From positions 3,536,501 through 3,600,500 of the forward strand of contig NZ_CP036170.1 in the NCBI RefSeq assembly GCF_004295125.1: a DNA stretch of 64,000 nt, in the 5' to 3' direction. Shown here in pieces: positions 28,487 through 37,300 of this stretch. Below the pieces are notes generated by a model that was not told where the DNA came from, did not search any database, and was given only the letters and a program-made list of their open reading frames with translations. The stretch's first letter is position 1. Each line of letters begins with the position of its first letter. Origin of the DNA: [Clostridium] scindens ATCC 35704. Lineage in GTDB: Bacteria > Bacillota > Clostridia > Lachnospirales > Lachnospiraceae. A program made the translations under genes and the position numbers.

Positions 28487-29746
28487 TTATTTTCTATAAT
28501 TCTTGTGTATTAATATAACCATAACAAAATACATTGTCAGCAATAGCATTAATATTACATATAACATAGATGCCCCCAAAATTCCCCAATTAACAACAAA
28601 CAAATTAGAAATTATTATTGAGATAACTGCCACTATGCAATATCCAATTAGCATTACTTTTTGTAAGCGCATTATCGTTAAAACATTCATAAAATATCCC
28701 GTTATTGCAGCAAATCCACCTCCAAGCATTAAAATAACCAGGGCATCTCGGTATACATTAATATTTACGCCATAAATCCATGATAATAAATAAACACCAA
28801 TGAAATATGCCCCAACAATACCCAGCACTGTAGCTAATATAATAAATACTACTTGCCGACTAATTATGTGTACAAATTCTTTATTTCTTTTTTCCACCCA
28901 ACAGATTGCCATTCTTGTTAATAATGGCCTATATATAAAACCACTAAGAAGATTTACAATGAATACAGGCATGAAAAGTATAGCAAAATAAGCTTGACTT
29001 TCTTGGGATAAGCAGTTATCTATAGCATATTTTGGCGCATTGCAAATATAAAGGTATAAAAAGCCGCCTAAAAAGAGCGGAAAGCATTCATTCAATAACA
29101 ATTTGGCTTGAATTAAAGCGTTTTTTATATTAATCTTAAGAACTTTTTTTGGCTTTACTACTTCATATGTTAGATATATAAATACACATATGGAAGTTAG
29201 TGTTTCCCAAATACATGCCACTAATAAATTTTCTGTTATAACTAGTATTATAGCAAATACAGCAAAAGAGATTACATATCTAATTGACATACAAATTGCA
29301 CCAATATCCAGACGATTATATCTTTGAAATTCTCCATGAAATACGTCTTCTATTACATCAATCGCTTTAAATATGCCAAACACAAATATTATCATCGCTT
29401 TTTCGATATTATATTCTTTAATAACAATATAACTTATGAGAAATAGCAACATAAAAAGACTTGTAATATATCTGGATAATAAATATTCTCTAAATTTGTA
29501 TTTCTGCCTTACATCCGTAGCCTGATAATTGCGCATCCCATAATTTCCAATTGTTACAATCTGATATCCTAGTGTAGTAGCTATGGAAAAAATACCTGCA
29601 TAGACAGTATCACAAACATGAGTAACAACAAACAAAAAAACTGCAGACTGTGCAGAACCCAGAATGCTTGAAAACATATTCCAAAGCGCACTTCTCTTGT
29701 CTATATTCTTGTTGGTACACACAATCCATTTTTTCAACATTATCAA
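28487..29746 (-). CDS. Wzx-like polysaccharide flippase
   Basis: The protein has 419 residues, predicted to span the membrane about 12 times, with the N-terminal pattern of the oligosaccharide flippase family (ALWNMFSSILGSAQSAVFLFVV). No ribosome binding site is clear for the first ATG (29746) or for ATG 29740. Flippases of this type move lipid-linked oligosaccharides outward. Its presence beside an ABC exporter suggests two separate lipid-linked products. Confidence 0.8.
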   Translation of the reverse strand: MIMLKKWIVCTNKNIDKRSALWNMFSSILGSAQSAVFLFVVTHVCDTVYAGIFSIATTLGYQIVTIGNYGMRNYQATDVRQKYKFREYLLSRYITSLFMLLFLISYIVIKEYNIEKAMIIFVFGIFKAIDVIEDVFHGEFQRYNRLDIGAICMSIRYVISFAVFAIILVITENLLVACIWETLTSICVFIYLTYEVVKPKKVLKINIKNALIQAKLLLNECFPLFLGGFLYLYICNAPKYAIDNCLSQESQAYFAILFMPVFIVNLLSGFIYRPLLTRMAICWVEKRNKEFVHIISRQVVFIILATVLGIVGAYFIGVYLLSWIYGVNINVYRDALVILMLGGGFAAITGYFMNVLTIMRLQKVMLIGYCIVAVISIIISNLFVVNWGILGASMLYVILMLLLTMYFVMVILIHKNYRK

Positions 29747-29771
29747 AATAACACAACCAACTATATCTTTG

Positions 29772-30818
29772 TTATGCTTTTCCTCTACTAAATTTTTCTT
29801 GTAACCTTAGCAATATTGCAACAAAAGTTGAAAAAGGATAAATCATTCTTATTCTGTATGCAATTACAAACAATTTAACCGCAACTCTATGCTGATAAGG
29901 TAATTTATCCAAACATCGCAACTTTATAAAAGGATTCCTATTAATATCAGGAAAATATTTATGAATAATATAATAACAATACTTGCAAATTTCTTTTCTG
30001 ATTTGTTGATTACAGTTTTTATACATATTAGTTACCAATCCCGTAAGTATCTTAACTGTACAAAATTCTAACATATCCAAAACTATTTTATCGTTAGTAT
30101 TTTCCTTTACTTTTTTAATCGCACTTTCAATTCCCTTATAGGGCACCTTAGGTCTTTTTTTCCCTTTCCGTACATTTCCCATAACAGAATCTTGATAAAC
30201 ACGATAATAATAGCCAATTTTATTAATTATAACAGTCCTAGATGATAATAAATCTATCATCATACAATACGGGCCATCTTCTAACTGCTCTCCAGCACTA
30301 AATCTAAACCCATACTTTTTAACAAAAGATGTCTTACAAAGTCTGGCACAGGGAGAATACTGAAATACATGATTGTATCCAGGCCTAAACTCTACATTCC
30401 AGTCTTCTGTATATCTTTTAAGTGTGATTTCACCTGTATCCGTATCAAACTTCTGATAGGCACATACAGAAATATCAGCATCTTCTTTTTCTGAAGCATT
30501 ATAGAGTTCTTCCAAATACCAATCAGCCACTTTATCGTCAGCGTCTATAAATGCTATGTATTTTCCTCTCACGTATTCGAGTGCATTATTTCTTGCTGCA
30601 GATTGACCTTGATTCTTTTGATAAAAGATTCTTATTTTATCTGGATTTTTATCACGATATCCTTCAACAATTTCCTGAGTCCTATCTTGTGACCCATCGT
30701 TAATTACTATTATTTCAAAGGACTGCATAGATTGAGACAAGATAGATTCTATGGTTTCACTAATATATTTTTCAGCATTGTATGCCGGAATGATAATAGA
30801 GATATTAATAGTACTCAT
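29772..30818 (-). CDS. GT2 family glycosyltransferase
   Basis: The protein has 348 residues. The GT2 domain has ISIIIPAYNAEKYISETI, INDGSQDRT and YIAFIDADDKVADW. The C-terminal third is helical and Lys-rich, as in capsule glycosyltransferases such as EpsJ-like enzymes. Its start codon overlaps the stop of the LicD gene, so the two are probably translated together. Confidence 0.88.
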   Translation of the reverse strand: MSTINISIIIPAYNAEKYISETIESILSQSMQSFEIIVINDGSQDRTQEIVEGYRDKNPDKIRIFYQKNQGQSAARNNALEYVRGKYIAFIDADDKVADWYLEELYNASEKEDADISVCAYQKFDTDTGEITLKRYTEDWNVEFRPGYNHVFQYSPCARLCKTSFVKKYGFRFSAGEQLEDGPYCMMIDLLSSRTVIINKIGYYYRVYQDSVMGNVRKGKKRPKVPYKGIESAIKKVKENTNDKIVLDMLEFCTVKILTGLVTNMYKNCNQQIRKEICKYCYYIIHKYFPDINRNPFIKLRCLDKLPYQHRVAVKLFVIAYRIRMIYPFSTFVAILLRLQEKFSRGKA

Positions 30819-31699
30819 TAATTTATCTCTCCTCTCTTATTATTGTATATACCAAAGTCCAACCTATAAGGAGGATGATTATGTCTTTTATCCTTCGGCG
30901 GTAATTCCATATAGTTACCATACCTATTTTTTAAATATTCCTCAATATTGCTTGGAAACCTGACTTCCAGTCCTGCATATTGCATTTTTTTAGTTGGACA
31001 TATATCGGAAACCGAAATAATACTGGTGTAAGGAGTAGGATCAAAAAAATAAGCCACATTCTTTGTTTTATACTTACTATATTTTAAGATAATCTTTTTA
31101 GCTCTTTTATAAAAGACATTAGGAGTTATATTTAACATCATGAAAATATTATGAATTACTTTACTAACCAAAAGAATAATCTTTTTTTCCCATCCTCCGA
31201 AATATAATACCGGTTCATCGACAGCACATAAGACCATCAACTTTCCCCAAAACCAAGCACGCGCTCCTTGTATTCGCATTTTTATTTTATTATTAGATAT
31301 ATTATCGAAACAGTATATATCCAGAAAGATTCCCATTTTACATGGTAATTTTCTAAAACACTCCTCCCTAAATTCTGTTCCTTTCAGCATTAATCTCGTC
31401 GACATCAGGGGATAATTGCAATCTGTTTCTGCATTTAGAATTTCATACTTATCCCCCATTTTCTTCTTTGCTATTTTTATAAATCTATCAAAATCCTTTC
31501 TTAATAACCCAATATCAATATCATCATCCCAAGGAATAAAACCGCCATGCCTAACTGCACCTATGCTTGTCCCTCCAACGCCAAAATAATCTATATTATA
31601 TTCTTCACATAGATTACAAAAATCTTTTAATATCTCTAATTCCAATTCTTGTAAATGTTTTAAAACTTCTGGAGCATAATCTTTATAAATTTCTGCCAT
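30818..31699 (-). CDS. LicD family phosphotransferase
   Basis: The protein has 293 residues; TTAGGAG precedes the start. It carries the LicD signature GTSIGAVRHGGFIPWDDDID, a nucleotidyltransferase-fold site with acidic metal ligands. LicD enzymes transfer phosphocholine or phospho-alditols from CDP donors onto glycans. The CDP donor is likely made by the IspD/TarI-like enzyme at 33451 with the reductase/epimerase-like protein at 31709. Confidence 0.88.
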   Translation of the reverse strand: MAEIYKDYAPEVLKHLQELELEILKDFCNLCEEYNIDYFGVGGTSIGAVRHGGFIPWDDDIDIGLLRKDFDRFIKIAKKKMGDKYEILNAETDCNYPLMSTRLMLKGTEFREECFRKLPCKMGIFLDIYCFDNISNNKIKMRIQGARAWFWGKLMVLCAVDEPVLYFGGWEKKIILLVSKVIHNIFMMLNITPNVFYKRAKKIILKYSKYKTKNVAYFFDPTPYTSIISVSDICPTKKMQYAGLEVRFPSNIEEYLKNRYGNYMELPPKDKRHNHPPYRLDFGIYNNKRGEIN

Positions 31700-31708
31700 T
31701 TTATTCTC

Positions 31709-32758
31709 CTAATCTTTATTTTTTAATATATCAAGTGTTAGTCGAATACCCTCTTCAAGTGTATATTTAGGTTTCCAACCCAATCTTAATAATTTGCTTG
31801 TATCTAAAGATGAATTTGTAATTTTGGTATATCCACTTTTTTCAATTACATTAGGTAACTCTATGCGCAATCCAACGTTGGCTTGTTCGGCAATCTTTTT
31901 CGCAAACGTAATTATTGTTGTATATTTTTCATATCCCCCTATATTATAAGCCTCTCCATTCTCCCCAAAAACAATAACGTAAAAAATCGCTAGAATAGCA
32001 TCCAAAGCAAAACAATATGACCGTTTTTGCTTCCCGCTACTTTTCATTACTATATCTTCGTTTTTTAATGCTGCTTTAAAAAATTGAATATCCGCTCTGG
32101 TATTATCTTCTTGAAAAAAGGGGCCGAAAATGTGGCCAGGTCTTACAATTACAGAATTAACGTTGTATTCTTTTAAATAGGATACACATAAGGTTTCCGC
32201 TAATCTCTTACTTTCGGGGTAGCAAGACCTTACTTTTAAAGGATTTACTATCCCATACACATCTTCTATTTTCATGTTATCACTATCTATATATTCACCA
32301 TATACTTCGGAAGATGATATAAAAAGGACTCTTTCTACTGAGTTTTCTTTAGCATATTCTAAAATATTTATCATTCCTGTTATATTTGTCTTTATCGTTT
32401 CTACCGGATATAAAACATATGATTCGGGATGCGCATTAGACGCTGCATTAATTATAAAATCAAATCGATATTTTTTTGGCAACGCATCACATATATCTTG
32501 AATTAATACATGAACATATGTCAATTTAATTATATCTCCAAATCTTTTCTTAACTTTATTTGCATCGCGACATAAGATATAAATATTTATACCTAATTTT
32601 CTTTCTTTTTCCAACTCAATTAAACAATCAACTAAAGTTGACCCAATTAAACCCGTAGCACCAGTAACTAATATATTTTTTCCCCTAAATTTTTCCCATG
32701 GGAAATTTGTTGATAACACTTTTTTAATCTCTTCTTTGTAAATAGTACTATTCCACAT
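31709..32758 (-). CDS. NAD-dependent epimerase/dehydratase (extended SDR)
   Basis: The protein has 349 residues. The Rossmann motif is NILVTGATGLIGSTL, and the active site has SSSEVYGEY with YPESKRLAE (Y-x3-K). A C-terminal substrate domain contains the VRPGHIFGP segment. It lies between LicD and the IS200 plus IspD-like genes. It probably modifies a nucleotide-sugar, or makes the alditol precursor used by the cytidylyltransferase; the exact substrate is unknown. Confidence 0.82.
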   Translation of the reverse strand: MWNSTIYKEEIKKVLSTNFPWEKFRGKNILVTGATGLIGSTLVDCLIELEKERKLGINIYILCRDANKVKKRFGDIIKLTYVHVLIQDICDALPKKYRFDFIINAASNAHPESYVLYPVETIKTNITGMINILEYAKENSVERVLFISSSEVYGEYIDSDNMKIEDVYGIVNPLKVRSCYPESKRLAETLCVSYLKEYNVNSVIVRPGHIFGPFFQEDNTRADIQFFKAALKNEDIVMKSSGKQKRSYCFALDAILAIFYVIVFGENGEAYNIGGYEKYTTIITFAKKIAEQANVGLRIELPNVIEKSGYTKITNSSLDTSKLLRLGWKPKYTLEEGIRLTLDILKNKD

Positions 32759-32789
32759 TCATTTTTCTCTTTTCGCCTTTAAAATTTAG

Positions 32790-33445
32790 TTACAACCACC
32801 ACTTCAAGTGGTGGTTTAGCCTTAGCCCTCCAAAGGGCTATTGTTACTGCTCGCCCCGAAGGGCGGTATCGCAAGCACTTTTACTGGTCCGCTATAAAGC
32901 GGCACCTCTTGAATCTTCTTTTCTTGAATCCTCTGCTTGCTCTTTAATATACTTCTGTACTGCTTCGTCTGTAATATTACCAATTGTTTCTACGTAATAC
33001 CCTCTTGCCCAAAATGCCTTATCCCACTTACTTTGTAATTCGGGATGCCTATCATATAGCATTAATGTACTTTTTCCTTTCAAATATCCCATGAAATCTG
33101 ATATACTGATTTTAGGTGGAATCGCTACACTTAAATGTACATGATCATCGCATACTGCTCCTGCTACTATTTCCACATTTTTATAGCGGCATAAGATGCT
33201 AAGTATTTCTCGTACATCAACTTTCAATTTCCCATATAACACTTTCTTGCGATACTTAGGTATAAAAACTACATGGTACTGGCATTTCCATCTTGTGTGT
33301 GATAAACTCTTATTGTCCATAAGGACCACCTCCTATGTTTGAGTTTGGCTTGCGATACCATTCTCATTGTATCATAGGAGGTTTTTTATTGATATCATAC
33401 ACGCTTCTGCTTACTCCATTCTCCCCAGCATAGCTGGGGGATTAG
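32790..33445 (-). mobile_element. IS200/IS605-type element (TnpA only)
   Basis: The ends are defined by subterminal hairpins rather than inverted repeats: AACCACCACTT/AAGTGGTGGTT (32794-32816) on one side and CCCCAGC/GCTGGGG (33423-33439) on the other. Further small stems such as GCCCCGAAGGGC lie inside. A single HUH transposase gene sits between. Exact cleavage points cannot be set without an empty-site comparison. Confidence 0.8.
32892..33320 (-). CDS. tnpA: IS200/IS605 family transposase TnpA (Y1 HUH)
   Basis: The start is ATG at 33320, with AGGAGGTGG just upstream, giving 142 residues, normal for the family. The HUH motif is DDHVHLSVAIPP and the catalytic Tyr lies in the C-terminal helix (VQKYIKEQ). 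These enzymes move single-stranded DNA between hairpins. No TnpB or IscB partner is present. Confidence 0.93.
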   Translation of the reverse strand: MDNKSLSHTRWKCQYHVVFIPKYRKKVLYGKLKVDVREILSILCRYKNVEIVAGAVCDDHVHLSVAIPPKISISDFMGYLKGKSTLMLYDRHPELQSKWDKAFWARGYYVETIGNITDEAVQKYIKEQAEDSRKEDSRGAAL

Positions 33446-33450
33446 GATTT

Positions 33451-34161
33451 TCATTTAATCCATTCATCATTATTTGCACTTAACAATGCCTTGAAAATTT
33501 CAATATCTTCAACTGTTGTAATTTTCAAATTCTTTTCAGATCCTAAAGAAAAATATGATTTTATACCAAATTTTTCAAAAAGGGAGCAGGATGCTGCAGT
33601 ATTTGAAATCCCTATTTGTTTTGCATCCTTATGAACATTCAAAATATCTTTCAATTTATAAGTATGAGGCGTCTGCGTCCTTAACAAATTCTCTCTTGGT
33701 ATAGATGTATTAGATGCTTCCCTTCCTTCACTAATAAATACAACTTCTGTACATGGTATTGCCGCAACAGCACATCCATGCTCTTGGTATGTTACTAAAC
33801 TATCCGTAATAATATCCTGAGAAACCAGTGGACGATTGCCATCATGTATCATAACAACATCCTGTTCATCATAATATTTTTCTATTTCTTTTAACCCATT
33901 GTATATAGACTCTTGGCCCGTACTTCCTCCCTCTACAACATGTTTTAATTTTGTAATATTAAACTGTTTAGCATACGCCCATAATACTTCCGTCCACCCT
34001 TTTAAAATAACCACTTCAATCACATCAATATTCGGATGTTTCTGAAATGCTTCTAAAGTATAAATAATAATTGGCTTATTATTCACATGTATAAACTGTT
34101 TAGGTAAATCTTGATGTGTCCTTGTGCCGCTTCCTGCAGCAGTTAAAAGTGCAATATTCAT
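33451..34161 (-). CDS. IspD/TarI family cytidylyltransferase
   Basis: The start is ATG at 34161 (MNIALLTAAGSGTR) with GGAGG upstream; the product has 236 residues. It shows the nucleotide-binding AAGSGTR loop, PKQF, and MIHDGNRPL with the metal-binding Asp. IspD makes CDP-methylerythritol and TarI makes CDP-ribitol. The neighbouring SDR and LicD genes favour an activated alditol for polysaccharide decoration, so TarI-like use is the better guess. Confidence 0.82.
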   Translation of the reverse strand: MNIALLTAAGSGTRTHQDLPKQFIHVNNKPIIIYTLEAFQKHPNIDVIEVVILKGWTEVLWAYAKQFNITKLKHVVEGGSTGQESIYNGLKEIEKYYDEQDVVMIHDGNRPLVSQDIITDSLVTYQEHGCAVAAIPCTEVVFISEGREASNTSIPRENLLRTQTPHTYKLKDILNVHKDAKQIGISNTAASCSLFEKFGIKSYFSLGSEKNLKITTVEDIEIFKALLSANNDEWIK

Positions 34162-34297
34162 AACAACCTCCATACTATTAACATATTGTTGAGTATACCA
34201 TTATTTATATATTTTTTCAATCACAACCACCGCTCCCCTCTGTTTTTCACTCCTTACTTGCAAAGGTAATTTTTACTTGATTCTATAACCCCAAAAT

Positions 34298-34328
34298 AAA
34301 ATCGATCCATCTAATATGGATCGATTTT
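34298..34328 (-). terminator. Rho-independent-type hairpin after the amidase gene
   Basis: AAAATCGATCCAT and ATGGATCGATTTT form a perfect 13-bp stem with a 5-base loop, 7 bp past the 34335 stop codon, flanked by A and T runs. It should work on the minus strand and perhaps both. Confidence 0.8.
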
Positions 34329-34334
34329 ATCATA

Positions 34335-37300
34335 TTATAAACTTTTTAATTTTTGAATTCCACTCATTATATTATATCCATAACGTTCTGATGTGGCCCA
34401 TCCATTCCCCTGAGGATTTTCTTTCTGCCCCAACCACTGTACGTATGGAGCACAGTTTCGCTTTACGAGATGAAATCTAGGATCAACACAAGAATTTGTT
34501 AGTGCCCCTGAAGAGCCATATGCTTTCAAATGTTGTATTTGTGCTCTAATTCCCGTTCGTACATCTGGAAATGTAGCACAATTTCCAGTAGAATTACCAT
34601 CCAAGGCACCAATGCCTGCAAAATTAAATTGTTCAATTTTTACAATTCCACCATATTTTAGCCAACCCGTTTCTAGCATAGTTTGCGCAAATGCAACCTC
34701 TGCCCTCACTCCTTCGGCATTTGCCTCTTCAAGATACAATTTGCAAAACGACTCCAGTGTAGGTGCTCCTCCCTTTCCTAATTCGTTTCCAGGATAATTT
34801 ACACCACTCGATTTATAGTATTTCATCATTTGGTCCACTGTTGTTGTTGTTGTTCCCATGATGGTATATAACTCAGGGGCTTTAACAAGTTGTGTCGTTG
34901 TCCCCGCCAATGTCATAATTCCATTACCAGTAGTAATATACGCATGTATTTGGTATATTCCTGAATGCAAGTTATGGTACATAGGATCTACAGTAATCTT
35001 ATATGTACCATCATTTTGCTTTACTGCTTTATACCATTTAATATCGCTCTGGTTACTACTACACCAAACCGGAACTTCAATTTTATTTATTCCAGAAGGC
35101 GAAACTATATTATTCAATATAACATCAAAACTACCTAGGGAAGCATCATAGTTAGCAACATACAAATTCAATGATGGAATTGTAATCTCAAATTTTGCTG
35201 TTCCTACATACTTCAATGTACCATTTGATAAAGTTATGTAAGCATCTCCTTCATACTCCCCTGTTGTTCTATGCCTGCTGATCGGCACGGTCGCCCTGTA
35301 TGCCCCGGACGAGTCCCTGCTCGCCTGGTACCACACCAGATCATCCTGGCCTCCCTTCAGGCTCCACACGGCAAACTCCACCTTCCTCACGTCCCCGTAA
35401 AGACCCAGGTTCGTCGCCTTTAACTCGTAATTCGTCTCCGTTCCTGCCGCATCCGTCGCTGTGACCTCCGATTTCGGCGCCTCTATCTCCGTCGATGTCG
35501 TATTGGCGCACAGACTGATGCCATTCCCGCCTGTCAAATAGGTATGCACATTGTAGGTGCCAGTCTCAAATCCATGATTCGCTATGCTAACAGCCACCTC
35601 ATAACTTCCATCAGGCCTCTTTGCAGCATCATACCATTTCAGGTCGTTCTGCCCGTTCGCCGCTCCCCAGACTGCCACCTGCAGCCTATTCACTCCCGAT
35701 GGCGATTCCGGCTTGGCCAGACTCACGGTGAAGGTGCCTCCGTCCACATCCTTTTCTGACACCTCTACCTTTGAGATGCCTGGCTCCGTCACCTTGAAAG
35801 ATGCCTTGCCCACATACTTCAATCCCCCATTTCCAAGGGTTATGTATGCGTCCGCCTCGTACTCCCCTGCCGTTCTATGCCTGCTGATCGGCACGGTCGC
35901 CCTGTATGCCCCGGACGAGTCCCTGCTCGCCTGGTACCACGCCAGATCATCCTGGCCTCCCTTCAGGCTCCACACGGCAAACTCCACCTTCCTCACGTCC
36001 CCGTAAAGACCCAGGTTCGTCGCCTTCAGCTCGTAATTCGTCTCCGTTCCTGCCGCATCCTTCGCTGTGACCTCTGATTTCGGCGCCTCTATCTCCGTCG
36101 ATGTCGTATTGGCGCACAGACTGATGCCATTCCCGCCTGTCAAATAGGTATGCACATTGTAGGTGCCAGTCTCAAATCCATGATTCGCTATGCTAACAGC
36201 CACCTCATAACTTCCATCAGGCCTCTTTGCAGCATCATACCATTTCAGGTCGTTCTGCCCGTTCGCCGCTCCCCAGACTGCCACCTGCAGCCTATTCACT
36301 CCCGATGGCGATTCCGGCTTGGCCAGACTCACGGTGAAGGTGCCTCCGTCCACATCCTTTTCTGACACCTCTACCTTTGAGATGCCTGGCTCCGTCACCT
36401 TGAAAGATGCCTTGCCCACATACTTCAATCCCCCATTTCCAAGGGTTATGTATGCGTCCGCCTCGTACTCCCCTGCCGTTCTATGCCTGCTGATCGGCAC
36501 GGTCGCCCTGTATGCCCCGGACGAGTCCCTGCTCGCCTGGTACCACGCCAGATCATCCTGGCCTCCCTTCAGGCTCCACACGGCAAACTCCACCTTCCTC
36601 ACGTCCCCGTAAAGACCCAGGTTCGTCGCCTTCAGCTCGTAATTCGTCTCCGTTCCTGCCGCATCCTTCGCTGTGACCTCTGATTTCGGCGCCTCTATCT
36701 CCGTCGATGTCGTATTGGCGCACAGACTGATGCCATTCCCGCCTGTCAAATAGGTATGCACATTGTAGGTGCCAGTCTCAAATCCATGATTCGCTATGCT
36801 AACAGCCACCTCATAACTTCCATCAGGCCTCTTTGCAGCATCATACCATTTCAGGTCGTTCTGCCCGTTCGCCGCTCCCCAGACTGCCACCTGCAGCCTA
36901 TTCACTCCCGATGGCGATTCCGGCTTGGCCAGACTCACGGTGAAGGTGCCTCCGTCCACATCCTTTTCTGACACCTCTACCCTTGAGATGCCTGGCTCCG
37001 TCACCTTGAAAGATGCCTTGCCCACGTACTTCAATCCCCCATTTCCAAGGGTTATGTATGCGTCCGCCTCGTACTCCCCTGCCGTTCTATGCCTGCTGAT
37101 CGGCACGGTCGCCCTGTATGCCCCGGACGAGTCCCTGCTCGCCTGGTACCACGCCAGATCATCCTGGCCTCCCTTCAGGCTCCACACGGCAAACTCCACC
37201 TTCCTCACGTCCCCGTAAAGGCCCAGGTTCGTCGCCTTCAGCTCGTAATTCGTCTCCGTTCCTGCCGCATCCTTCGCTGTGACCTCCGATTTCGGCGCTA

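Noticed and set aside
35270-37300. CRISPR-like array
   Set aside because: The unit is 606 bp, fully coding and without short repeats and spacers. No CRISPR array is visible anywhere in the window.
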